A DNA stretch of 64,000 bases from Teratosphaeria epicoccoides. Lineage: Eukaryota; Ascomycota; Dothideomycetes; Mycosphaerellales; Teratosphaeriaceae. The stretch lies in the NCBI GenBank assembly GCA_021401465.1, contig JADDMT010000021.1, positions 310,001-374,000 of the forward strand, written 5' to 3'. Position 1 is the first letter of the stretch. Every line of letters starts with the position of its first letter. The position numbers were made by a program, and so were the translations under genes. This document shows, one piece after another, positions 12,008-23,431 of this stretch. The notes beneath the pieces were generated by a model that saw only the letters and a list, made by a program, of their open reading frames with translations, was not told where the DNA came from and searched no databases.

Positions 12008-14616
12008 TCAGCCTAATAATAATGTCGGAGCTTTGCTCCTGCTGCACGCTGGCGCGGGAGTGTACTCGGCTGGTGGACTGAACGTGGGTGAGCGTCGCTC
12101 GCTCGGCGATCGCGATCTTTTCACGCAGGTTACTGAGGTGAGATGCCGAGTGGGACTACTGGTTGGCGTCGATAGAGCTGTGCTTCCGGGAGTCGATGTC
12201 CTAGACCAGGCTGGTCGTCCCGATCTCGCTGCTTTGGACGTGTTTGACTGGGGCGCGGCCAGCTTGGGTTTCACGGCTCTAGGTGAAACTGGACTTGATG
12301 GACCTGGCTTGGGAACAGCCGAAACGCACACAGCCTGGCTGGATTTAGCAGCGTCCGTCTTGACCGCTTTGCGAGGAACAATGACAGGCGTTTCTTTAGA
12401 TGCAGGTCTTTTGCCGAAGACCCGCTCTGATCTGTCGAAGACATCATGCGGTCTATTGATGTCCCAAAGCTCTTTCGTGACAGCCATGTCCATCATGGTG
12501 CTGTGTTCGGAGGTCGGCCGCAGCAGAGGCTGGCCGTCTGGTCACCGTGGTCAGTACGAGCGCTACTGAGGCATTCAAGTAAAATTGCAGAGCGCCTAGG
12601 GTGATATGTCAACATACTTCGGTCTGTCTGGTCTTTCGCATACAGAAAACGGGCGTTTGGTTGCAGCAAAACAGCATGAAAATCCAGGTGATCTTTCGTA
12701 CCGCTCAAATGCACGATTGCATTTACTTCGAAGCTTTTCTGACCCCGATACACACATGAAGCACGATAGCCTCGAGCTTCCAGATTGGGGACGTTCACGT
12801 ACTGGGGTGGCCAACGATCAAGGCATTGAAATATCTCGCTTCGACGGTCCTGGAGAGATGGATCGCAGTCGAGCGGAACACTGCTATGGTGGATATCGAA
12901 GGTCATGCGATGCTCTTGGTCCTCGCGGAGCACGAAAACCATTGGTATGTGATGGAAGACGAACTCCTCGTCTTCAGTGTGTGCCATGAGGCGTACCGGC
13001 TGCAACCGCTCGGATGATTGCTCATGGCATTGCCGCTGCTGCTGAAGCCCTGATTCCCAGTTGTCTGCCCTTGAGATCCACCAATATCCTGTAGGGAGTA
13101 CGCCCTGCCGGGTTTCTGGATACTGGCGAAGAGCGCCCTCCGCGACTGGGTGATCGATTGGACAATGAAACAGGGTGAGATTGTACTGGTCCGTGAGATC
13201 TCTACTAAGTTCATTCTGAATGAACACTGCGGGAGCCTCCGCCAGTCAGAACGACGCCTTTGCATGGCTGCCGTGCTCCAGGTATAAGGCTTTTCTGTAG
13301 CTCCGGCTGTGAGAGGTGTTCGTGGATTACATCCTTGATTCTGTTGGCCCAGTCCGTGTAGATCAACTGCAACTGCTCGCTTCAAAAACTCAGCACCTCT
13401 GCCTGGAAAGGATCACGAGTCGTGCGTACCGTCGGACTTGAATGTGAACAACTGCAAGGCCATCCTCCACGTTGTCATAGCCATCGTCGGCGTTGACGAC
13501 GAATGAAAAACACCGCAATTGGGAAAACCCCCTTGTTGTCTCTTGCGCAGCTCGATCTCGTCGTGGCATCGCCGCTCGAATTCGAAACGAGACATGCCGC
13601 CTAACCTTTGCAAAGCCGCGTTCAGCCCTCCGAGACAGTAGAGCTCGGGACAGGGATTGGCCTCATTGGTAATATACGCCCAGATGCGATCATTGATGAC
13701 TTGAGCGCCAGCAAGGTCTCCTGTATTCATTCCGACTTCAACGTATCGTGGCTTTCCAAGGCCTGTGGTCGGCGCAAGCATTCTCACTGTGGCAATATCG
13801 ACCGGGCCACACCCAATATCCACATAGCAGAGAGAATCATTGTATCTCAGGTGTCCCTGGGCAGATAACTAGCCCATCGAAGCTGCTGCTGCGCACAGAG
13901 GTTCTAACCGAAGATTCACTTTCGAGAAACCAGCAGCAGAACAGGCGTTGCGCATAATGCCTTGCGCTTTTGAGCCCCACATGCACGGGATTGTCGCAAT
14001 ACATTCCAGAGGAACGGACCTTAGCAAAGCTCTGGCCTCATGGATAGGGAACTGCAAGGCGTATTCCCGAGCGTAGAAGTCCAACACGGTCTCCTGTATC
14101 CACTTCATGTGCTGGACGATCAGATCCTGCACAGCTGGGATGTTTGGTTCTCCGTCCGGGTCCAGGACCTCCCAGACACGCCTGGCTGAGTCAGTGTTCT
14201 TGTATTTTCTGCACAGGTAGAGCTTCCATAACTTGAGGACTTCAGGGAGATATTCAGGATTGAGGTGCAAGAATTCATCGAGTTCCTTGTCACATATCAG
14301 GCCTCCCTGTCCTTGGCAAGTGTCTCCTTCGAAGCGGAGCAACAGTCGTTGCGGCACCTCGCGACGACCATAGGAGAATTTGATTCTGTCGACTTCGACT
14401 TTGTCGGTCGCAAGAGTGCCACGTCCTACCCCGACAATTTCAATGTGATAAGCACTGTGGCGATGGCTCAAGACACTACTCACGCAGACGCTGACCTGCC
14501 AATTTGAGTGTACCACTTCCGTAGTCGATGCTGATTCTAAGTCTGATACCGGCTGCTGCGGTCTGTTGGTCAAGTGCTGCATTGGTCGCCACTCCTGGCG
14601 CTCGACCCTTCTCCAT
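12008..14616 (-). pseudogene. Hsp70-like ATPase, disrupted by a stop codon and a frameshift
   Basis: Fungal Hsp70-like proteins with an actin-type ATPase fold; their cellular role is poorly defined. The layout reads 14616-14496, 14425-13438, 13379-12618 and 12537-12008, about 800 codons. Phosphate motif 1 is IDYGSGTLKLA, followed in order by CIATIPCMW, LRLEPLCAAAA, phosphate motif 2 (VDIGCGPVDIATV) and the adenosine motif (VVLTGGGSRS). A Ser/Pro/Lys-rich tail of about 170 residues follows. Two lesions break it: an in-frame TAG at 13871-13869, between two conserved blocks, and a frameshift at about 13228-13223, between GGGSRS and VFIQNEL. The last intron has a GTATGT donor and a TACTGAC branch site. 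Phases close exactly if the frameshift is a two-base loss. Alternatives are sequencing error or unusual splicing. Confidence 0.75.
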
Positions 14617-15327
14617 GTCGCCGCAATGACTGGAGTTGATTCGCAAGACTGGCAACTGTGGAGCAGAACTGCCAGATATTCAAAACACAAATGGCCGGCT
14701 GTGGCCTTGGTTTAGGAGTCAGCAGGCTGTGGTTCGCCGAATGCGCTCGTACATTTGAGCAACAACGAGAGCGACATATTCGACGATACAATCTAACGAG
14801 ACCGATTATATCAAAGCCCCCACTGTCGACTAATGTATCAAGAGATCATATTCTTGACAATGTGATCGATGATCTGTGCATCTCGTATCCCCAGTCAACT
14901 CAAGCAGCGGCAATGCAAATAGTCAATGTGACCGAGGAGCTTGTTGTGCATATCACCAAAGAGCAGGAACATCGCATGCGCCAAGGCGGAGGCTCTGTAC
15001 TGTTCAGGACAGCTCTCATCGCCCAATACACTATGAGGGCGCAAGCTGAGAGACGTCCTCAGTGGCACGCAGATACACAGAAGAATCAACAGTGGACAAT
15101 GTCAGCCTGCAGATCTGGCGTCCAAGTGTGGACTCGCATCCGCACATCATACCCATACTTTGTCGCCCGCGATACCACAGCCTCAATTTGGCGAGCACAC
15201 CCTGCTGCTCTTGATAGCTGGGCAAGCTACGAGCTACTCGTTGTACGGTGCAGAACAAAAAGTTTCGAGTCCCCCGAGACGACTTTTGCAACAACTGCCT
15301 GCAGCTGGAAGCTCTCTCCTGGAGAGG
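14617..15327. other. Divergent gap with possible unrecognised 5' exons
   Basis: 711 bases between the Hsp70-like gene (minus) and the next hypothetical gene (plus). The plus strand is open in more than one frame across 14658-15330 and part reads plausibly as protein, so upstream exons of the hypothetical gene may lie here. I could not choose a splice model. Confidence 0.4.
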
Positions 15328-17070
15328 ATGCCTGATTACACCCACAAATGGCGCTCTATATATCTGGTTCTGCGGGACATTCAGGAATTGCAGCAGTCTT
15401 GGGACCACACAGATTACAAGTACCGATCGAATGACTCGAGGAAGGAGGCACTGGAGCTGATGATTCTTCACTACAATCTGCATCGCCGTACAAGACATGG
15501 CGAATTAGTGCAATACACGAGTCAGGGACTGTTACAATGCATAAATGACGCCTCTAGGACACATGGAAAGGATTCCTTCGAACCCAGGAGTGATCTTGGG
15601 CTATGGGCCTCACGCATGTCGTCTTTCTGGCCTCTTGAGTACCTTTACCAAATCAGAAACGCAGCTAAGTCTTTTACTGGTGAGGACCAAGTGTTCCCAC
15701 TTCGACATAGCCAGGCCCTGAGCCTTTCTACAGAGGTGAAAGGTGCGCTGGCCAGGGCCAGAGCTGTCTCTTTCAACGACAGTGGTGCGGAACCCCATGC
15801 TACCATGACTGGATCGACAGCGCCGCCATGGAGCACAAGCGGTGATGTACATGAAATCAATCATGTCGCAGTTGCGCCGGCAGTCCAAGCAGATCTTCGA
15901 AAGCGCAAGATGTCCAACGAGAGTGAAAGCAACCAAGCAAGGAGGAAAGCTAAGCGTGACAGCGCCGCAAGCGAGGGACCGGTGCAAACGGCAGCAGGTG
16001 TATCACTGGCGCCTGCTCGACTGTGCTTTGACTTTCCAGACTGTCAGCCTGTAGCTCGTCGCGAAGACGGTAACACGAGAGAATGCGGGCGATTAGGTGC
16101 GCTCGCGGAAGATTACGAGGACTCCAGCAAGGTTTCAAGTGCTTTGGAACAATTGTATAATGACGTGCGAGTGGCCGTGGAGAGACTATTCGAAGACCTT
16201 CACCTGCACCGCCGAGACGATACTTCGTTCTGTTGGCAAGCAACGCCCAGTCTTGACCGTATATATGATCGCTGTTGGGGACCGGACTGGCGAGCGGCCG
16301 TTGGACATTTTCATGCGGACACGCCATTTGTGTCAGCATTCGACACCTTCATGGCATTGGTGCTAGCCGCATTGTACAACGACATTCTGACAGACATGTC
16401 AACACCCGATACATCAATCCCTGAAGGTTCTACGATGACCGACTGGCTACGCTCAGAGGGACATGAAGGTTCGCTGCTTTCTTACGAGCTCTGACCAGAA
16501 ATTACTGATGCCAAAGCAGACCTCGCTCAACCTCTCGATCGTCTTTTGAAATGCATTAATGATGACGACGGACATTCTGGTCCGGCACTACTCCCTCGAG
16601 TGATGCAAATCGCGGTCAAAAAGGCGTGGGTTGGTCACGAGTTGAATAGACTGCAAGCAGAAGCCAGGTTGCAGGCGCACGAAGTGGTTATGGCCTTGCA
16701 TCCACATTTCGAAGCCCTGAAAGACATGGTCAAGCTGAAACGGAACCCATTCTTCTCTGAAGGGTGCGTTTCAACATTCAAGGACGCTCTCGTCCCGATC
16801 TTCACCGCGGCAAAGGAAATGAAGGCCGCCCTTTGCATTCTGACACCGTACCACTGCGAGCATCGCTTCACTTGGCCGACCCACGGCAGTCTGTTTGACC
16901 CCAGGACAATGCTTTCTAGGCATAGGCGTGATGCTGGGCTTCACCGTCAGGTGGTCTACACTGTCAAGCCTGGACTACATGCCAATTTCCTGCATGAAGC
17001 TGACAGCCTTGACAGTGTAATTGTTCGGGCGGAGGTAGTGACGCAGCCTGTAGAAGTCGCACCACCGTGA
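15328..17070 (+). CDS. Hypothetical protein
   Basis: I do not recognise the family. Two exons, 15328-16468 and 16520-17070, join in phase; the 51-base intron has donor GTTCGC and a TTACTGAT branch site. The product would be 563 residues from the ATG at 15328, but the frame stays open upstream and the true start may lie in an earlier exon. The first third is helical and charged (KWRSIYLVLRDIQELQQSW). A basic stretch around residue 195 (RKRKMSN, then QARRKAKR) looks like a nuclear localisation signal. The last third is again helical. It is divergent from the Hsp70-like gene; no shared function can be claimed. Confidence 0.6.
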
Positions 17071-18749
17071 GTATGGAGACAGTCGCATTATGAATGTTGT
17101 CGATGCTGATCCCACCCTACCCACCAGTGAGCCAACCGAAGCCGCACTGCAAGTAAGCTTTGGTAACAGTCCATCCAAGACGAATGACGGTGTGGATCGG
17201 TAGTTTCAGTGGTATCGGAAGGCCACTTGCCATACGAGTGGATGCAATGCACCTCCAATCGCGCCCGATGTGTATCCGTCTTGGTGCAAAAGCCGTTTTC
17301 TGCAAGTTGAAGTGAAGAAGGGGCCGATCAAGAACTTTGCGAGTGTTGAGAGCGTCATACCTTATGCGACCCGCCTGTCTACCGTGATGAACAAATCTTC
17401 ATCAAACAAACGAAGGCGACAACGTGATCCTTTATGACCACGACAAGACTTTTATGCTGAGGGTCTCTGAAATCTCCGCAAGATCAAAGATCACCGCATT
17501 ATATCTCTGCAACATAGCCCTACGAGATTGCTGGTGGAGGCCTTTCGTTCGACCTGTTACAAATGATAGCCAAAGTTCAGTTGGTATGCTTGGGCCCATT
17601 ACAAGAGGCGCGCTCACTAGACGAGAGGTGCCATGAGGCTGACGCTGGTGACAGCTTCTCCGAGCCGCAGTGGAGATATATTTCATTTGTTGATGATCGA
17701 CGCATGCAGTGCTTGACGAATACGAGACGGCGAGGCGCCAGAAAGCGGCTCTCTTGGTACAAAGATGACTCTAAAACGTAAATCATGTCTTAAGCCAGCA
17801 TGGCCTGGAAGCATGCGCCGCGGACAGCTAGCAGCACAGCTAATGAAGAAGCACCGAATGCTGGATTATTGCTGGTAACCTCATTCCTCGTTGCGCAGTT
17901 GATAGGATCCCATGATAGGCCATCCCGCTGATTCGCGGATAGGCCGACTTGCTGTTTGAGGACGAGGCTTCTCGACGATGATGGCCCGCGAACGTTGTTG
18001 ACGGCCGATAAGTTCCCCAACAACTGCTTGCGCATTCATTGTACCAGTGGCAATCATAATCATAAAGATTCTCGGATATTCGCCAAACCGCCGCCCGCAA
18101 CATCGTGACACACATGGCAAAGTTTTCTTGCATCCTTCTGGGGATGCTTGACCAGCCACGAAACGCACCAGGCACAGCACGTGCGGAACAGAACTCAGAC
18201 TCATACCTCCGAAGGTAGGCTGTCGGCTGGAGAGTCCCAGTCGCATACCAGCAATCTTAATCGCGACGAAATCTGTCTGCTGACTGTTCAACGGAACAGC
18301 GTTAGCCCAATTTGCTTCTTCGTCGGAAGCTTGGCGTCAGGTACGACAGTCAGCCGCGACGGCTTCAACGGTCGAACGGATGGCTTGAACTCAATGCTTT
18401 GCGATCCACCAGCCAACCATTTTCACCACTCGGAGGCATGCTACCGGACACCAGACACTTTTCATTTTAGTTCGTCCACTCGACATCGAAGTAGACCTCG
18501 ATTAAGCAAATCATGATTACTTATGCTCGGATTGTGTCACCGCAGAGCACCTTGGCCCGCGTATGCAGGTACGGCCGTCACCATGATAGTGAGGCTGGGT
18601 CGATAGATATATAGAATGGGTCGACCGACATGCAGGGATTTCGTTCGCTCGGTGCTTCGGATTTCTGCCTTCGATCGCTCTCGTGCAGCTCTGGATACGA
18701 GATACGTTGACGCCTTGACAGCAGGAAGGATACGACAACATCCGCACAA
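17071..18749. other. No supportable gene, 1.7 kb
   Basis: Short overlapping open frames on both strands, the longest a 136-codon minus frame at 17881-18291 with no domain or signal peptide. The 3' part must hold the promoter of the PIR-repeat gene. Confidence 0.45.
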
Positions 18750-19757
18750 ATGCAGTACTCATCGAGCTTGTTACTGGCCACCTTGGCATTGAGCTCAGCT
18801 CAAGTGATTACCCAGATCTCGGATGGTCAGTTGTTCTCCTCACTGAAAACGATAGAAGCTGACTCCTTCGTAGGTCAGATTCAAGCCCCAACGTCAAAAG
18901 CATCTTCAACGAGCAGCAAGGCATCATCGAGCAGCGTCAAGCCTATGACTAAAATCTTCTTGAATTCCACTGTCGCATCGTCGAGCAGCGTCAAGCCTAT
19001 GACTACAATCGTCTTGAATTCCACTGTCGCATCGTCGAGCAGCGTCAAGCCTATGACTACAATCGTCTTGAATTCCACTGTCGCATCATCGAGCGGCGTG
19101 AAGGTGGCTACCACCAGCACTTCCACCATCCCCCTGACGACCTCGTCGAACATCACCACACAGTCATCCTCGCTTTCATCAAGCCATGCCACGTCTCTAA
19201 GCTCTAGTAAGGCTTCTAGCTCTTCCATAGTAGCTGCGAGCCAGGCGCCTTCGTCATCGAGCCATGCAACGACATCTTCGAGCAGCAAGACTTCCATTTC
19301 TGGGGCCCCGGCCACGACCTCGTCGGCACACAGGAGCTCCTCTTCTTCTCTTGAAGCTGGCGCCGTTGTCACCCAAATCTCCGACGGTAAGCTTGTTCCA
19401 ATCACTCACCTCAGATAATCCGTTGCTGACAATTGAAAAGGTCAAATCCAGGCTCCTATATCTTCGACATCCAGCCACGCCACCTCAACGTCCAGCAAGA
19501 CTACCTCGGCTACCGCCGTCGCCATAGCTTCCACTGAGGCATCCAACTCCACGATGACCACAATCACCAAGGCAAGCACCGTTTCCAGCGTCGCTGCTGC
19601 TGCAATTTCCGGTACATCTTCCAGCTCAACCAAATCCAGCGCTGCTAGCTCATCCACTCGCGCCGCTGCTGCTACCAATGCTGCTGCTTCGGCTCCAACC
19701 AACTTCTGGGCTGCCGCCGGTGCTCTTGGCCTGATGGCGCTCCCTGCTGCGTTTTAG
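18750..19757 (+). CDS. PIR-repeat, Ser/Thr-rich cell-wall protein
   Basis: Exons 18750-18825, 18874-19386 and 19441-19757 give 301 residues. A signal peptide (MQYSSSLLLATLALSSAQ) opens the protein. Splicing creates two copies of TQISDGQIQAP, matching the PIR motif whose Gln can be linked to beta-1,3-glucan in yeast walls. Both copies are split by an intron after the same base (G|GT of the motif glycine). Between them lies a Ser/Thr-rich stalk with three 18-residue repeats, a likely site of O-mannosylation. The C terminus (after APTN, a hydrophobic end ALGLMALPAAF) looks like a GPI-anchor signal. The first intron (48 bases, no stop) could be retained in frame; the second contains a stop. Confidence 0.8.
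18921..19082 (+). repeat. Three 54-base tandem repeats within the PIR gene
   Basis: Units at 18921, 18975 and 19029 encode ASSSSVKPMT(T/K)I(V/F)LNSTV-type 18-residue blocks; a degenerate fourth begins at 19083. Units two and three are nearly identical, suggesting recent expansion in the cell-wall stalk. Confidence 0.9.
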
Positions 19758-20317
19758 AGTGGCGTTTCTGGGCGGAGGGTCTATGACGGAAGCTGCAATG
19801 TGGTAGTGATAATGCAAGGTAATGACGTAACATTATCAAAGTACATTAACTTAAACACAACAAACTGTCATTTGGCTCTCATCTCTGCTGATTTCCGGAT
19901 CTACTCATCTTGATTATGGCTCAATGGTTCGTCGACCAGTAGACGTTTTGACCGCCAACACGCATCCTCCGCTAGGGTTCAAGATGATTACGAGTATGGA
20001 CTATCTTGCCAACGATACGCTCTTCGTGGCTGTGCCAGGGAGACTAAAGTTCATTGCATGTTCGCAGCATTATTATTGTTCAAGGCCTGATGCTGTAGCA
20101 ATGAAGTTTCGCTGATGTGGCTTAGCGTTCCGTCCAGGATCTCGCGCGCACTAGCTGCGGCCTACATGCTCGTCAAGAGAGAAATTTGTACGTAGTGATC
20201 GATTCACTTGCCGTAAGGACCATTTCGATTTTAAAGTCACTTGTGTTTGATGGCTTCTCCACCACTGGCTGCTTGCATGACTTTGACAGAGCTGCTCATT
20301 ATATCCTCTGAGCAGCT
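19758..20317. other. Intergenic, 560 bases
   Basis: Terminator of the PIR gene and promoter of the D-serine dehydratase gene. A TTATAT run at 20299-20304 lies too close to the ATG to be assigned as a TATA box. Confidence 0.5.
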
Positions 20318-21686
20318 ATGGATTACTCTCTGGAACATCACAAATCTTTCGTTGGCAAGCGGATCTCAGAGCTGCCGACGCCATCACTTGTACTAAGCCT
20401 ACCGGTCATACAGAGTAATATCGACAACTTGCATCGAGATGTGGAACATGTGGGCATTGGCTTCCGGCCTCACGTCAAGACATTGAAGGTATGCATTGCA
20501 GACATGCATGCTACACAATACGCCTGCTAACGCACGCTAGAGCGCTGAAGTCACCAAACTGATGCTTAAGAATGGTCGGTACAGAACGGCGGTTGCGTCT
20601 ACTCTCGCGGAAGTCAGAGGCCTGATTCCTTTAGCGACAGAAGGCATTCTTGACGAGGTACATTGCTGCAATCGAGTGACACAGCAACAACACACTGATA
20701 TCTCAGCAGTGCCTGTACGGTCTTCCCGTCTGCCGGAGCGTACTTCCACATCTGAAAGCCTTGTCAAAGTCTATGAAGATTCTCCTTATGATTGACAATG
20801 AACAGCACATTGATCTGCTTGAGAAGTTCGCGAACCCGGGCTCCGGTGATGCATCACCTGTCTGGGAAGTCTTCATCAAAGTGGACGTGGGCTCACAGAG
20901 AGCTGGTGTTCAGGTCCACGAGGCAAGGCTCAATCAGATCGTGCAAAGAGCCGAAGCATCCACGGCGTTGAATGTGCTCGGATTCTACGCTCATGCGGGG
21001 CATTCTTATGCTGGTCGAAATGAGGAGGATGCCGCCAAGGTTCTGCATCAGGAATTGGAAGGTGTGCTGGAAGCAGCTACATTGCTTCCGGTCGAGCGTA
21101 AAGTGATCGTCTCCATCGGCTCGACTCCAACAGCGCATGTGGTTCGCGCTCTAAAAGCCAAGCTGCCATCTAATGTTTCGCTTGAGCTCCATGCCGGTAT
21201 GTCTAACCATATCCAATGCCACGGGAGCAGTGCTGATCTTCCACAGGTAACTTTCCAGCGAACGATCTTCAGCAAGTCGGTACAGGCCTGGTGAGTGAAG
21301 CTCAACAAGCCGTCCGAGTATGCGCCGAAGTTTGCAGTGTATACCCCGAGCGAAACGAAGCCATCGTCAATGCTGGCGTTGTCGCTCTTTCTCGAGAGAC
21401 GGGTCCCATTGCTAGCTTTGCGATTGTGGCCGGTAATGCGGAGTGGGCCGTCGTCCGCATGTCACAAGAACATGGTATTCTCGGTCGAATCGACCCGCCT
21501 CAAGGATTGCAGAGTAATGCAGAGGGTGATGCGCGAATTGCAGTCGGCGAGTACTTCAACATTGGCGATCATGTGCTGCTCTACTGTCAGCATGCCTGCA
21601 TCACTGCGGCAGCGTTTCACGTGTACTATGTTGTTGACGAGAATGATATTGTGGTCGATACTTGGGCGCCATGGAAGGGCTGGTAG
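20318..21686 (+). CDS. D-serine dehydratase / D-threonine aldolase-like, fold-type III PLP enzyme
   Basis: Probably converts D-serine to pyruvate and ammonia. Exons 20318-20488, 20541-20657, 20710-21196 and 21247-21686 give 404 residues, close to yeast Dsd1 (428). The PLP lysine lies in RPHVKTLK near residue 54. The barrel domain continues through KVDVGSQRAG and GFYAHAGHSY. The C-terminal QHAC supplies the His and Cys that bind zinc in the DSD group, which favours D-serine dehydratase over D-threonine aldolase. Introns are 50-52 bases; the first and third donors are GTATGC and GTATGT. The second acceptor is a CAGCAG tandem (20709 or 20706), so one Gln may be optional. All key residues are present. 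Confidence 0.9.
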
Positions 21687-21826
21687 GCCGTGAAGATTTT
21701 CATTGCTTGTAAAGGGTATCCAGTTATCTAGCTCAGTCAGGGCTTGGCCTGAGAGGTTATACGGACAACTAAGCATTTGAAGTCTCGCTAATCATGCTGA
21801 TCCACAAGCCAACTTTCGTGACACCC

Positions 21827-23431
21827 TCATGAAGCCAACACCAATGCCCTCGTACTGACCTGACTCCCACTCTTCATACTTATTAAGTCATCATCCTTCT
21901 CAAATTCCTCCGGCGTATGAAATGTCGCTAAATGCTTAATCAAAGCATCAACATCCCGGCATATGCAATCTTTATCTTTCAGACGATGGCACACGACGCA
22001 TGCGAATCGTCCATCTTCCGTATGGCACTTTACGACGAATCTCGCATCCATCTGAAACTCCTTCTTTTTCGCCGGACTGCCTGGTCTTGAAGACGGGATC
22101 TCTGTCGTGAACACCCACACGTCTCGCGTGTTCACGGGCAGCGCGACGCGACAGCCAGGACATCGGCCGTCGCCAGACGGTGTGAAGGCTCGCGAGAGGA
22201 ATTGTTTTGTACACTGGATTGTCTCGCTGTAGCTGCAGAACAGCCGAGGCGGTGCTGTGGTCAGTGACTTCACTTTGAGTGGAGGCGGAGGTGAATGAGA
22301 ACGCGAGGAACCATTACGGATGGGGAGTGTCAATGCCTGCGCTGGAGGTAGTGGCTTGTCTTCAAGGCGCAGAATGTTTTGTATCCGTTCCGGTGCTCTC
22401 TTCTCCGCCTGCATCCGCGCAAACTGCCCCTGTAGTGCATCCAGGGAGTTTTCTCTAGCGGAATGTTGTGCTTCAATCAGTCGGGTCATGTCGCCCGGCG
22501 TCAGACTTCGGCCACTGTACAGAGCATCTTGAAGAACGTTTATGACCGTCTGCTGGAGCTGGATGATCTGAGCCTGTAGCTTGTTCTCGGTGACGACTAC
22601 AGGCACGTCAGACAGCACGACTCACAGACCTCACGTAGCATGACTGACCGTCGCCTTGAGCATAATCTATGCCCACACGCCGGAGATTGTCCTCGTACAT
22701 GCGTTCGATCATGGCTCGTGACCTTCGCGCATTGTAGTCGAAGTCATCATCATCATCATAGTCGTCGTCGTCGCGCTCTCGTCGCCGCCGTCGCCGTCTG
22801 CTACTCGACCTCGAGCTCCCTTGCGATCTGCTGTCGCTCTTGTCCTTGTTATCCTTGTCCGCCTCGCCCTTCTCGAGCTTGCCGATCTTCTCTTGGAGCT
22901 CCTTGATCTGGGCGCTCTGACCTTTGTCCAGCGCCTGCTGTTTGCTCTTTGCCCGCTGTTCCTGGACCTTATCCTTCAATGTCATGGACGCAGTGATGGT
23001 GCCAACGAGCGTCGAGACCAGTGTCGCAATGATGAAACCTTTCTGCAAGCATTATGCCTTGGTGAGCAACGTCCATTTCGCGCTTCGCTTGACCTTCGAT
23101 ACCTTGAGCCTTTTCTCCTCAATCATATTCGCGTAATTCCTACACGCTGTCAGCCAAGCTTTACTAATCCTTCGCGCCGTTGCGCTTACATGTTGAGCGG
23201 CTTGATCACCTGGTCGGCCTGCGCCAGTCAGTATGCAGAAATGGAAGCTGGGGTCAGTGAGTGGAAGTCTTTCCATTCTCAAAGAGCACACGACCGTCAC
23301 CGCTATCACGATGGCACACTACGATCCGCTGATCATGTGTCGCCTCTGCGCGACATGACTCTCACTGGGAGCAACACGAATACCTCCTGCATCGCGGAGG
23401 CGGGTCGAACTTCTTTCGCAACCCGAGCCAT
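21827..23431 (-). CDS. Coiled-coil membrane protein of unknown function
   Basis: Five exons (23431-23384, 23218-23190, 23139-23094, 23042-22649, 22596-21827) close exactly on 428 residues; the first two are tiny and rest on splice consensus. After about 40 residues comes one transmembrane segment (GFIIATLVSTLVGTITASM), then a charged coiled coil (KVQEQRAKSKQQ through KIGKLEKGEADKDNKD). An Arg/Ser block and an acidic DDDDYDDDDDFDY run follow. The C-terminal part has cysteine pairs that could bind metal: CSYSETIQC, GRCPGC, ACVVC and CICRD. I do not recognise the family. One transmembrane helix with a long charged tail suggests an organelle or ER surface protein, but this is inference. Confidence 0.7.

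Noticed and set aside
12033..12569. 178-codon plus-strand frame
   Set aside because: Antisense shadow of the Ser/Pro-rich tail of the Hsp70-like gene.
20299..20304. TATA-like TTATAT
   Set aside because: About 14 bases before the ATG, too close for a normal fungal core promoter.
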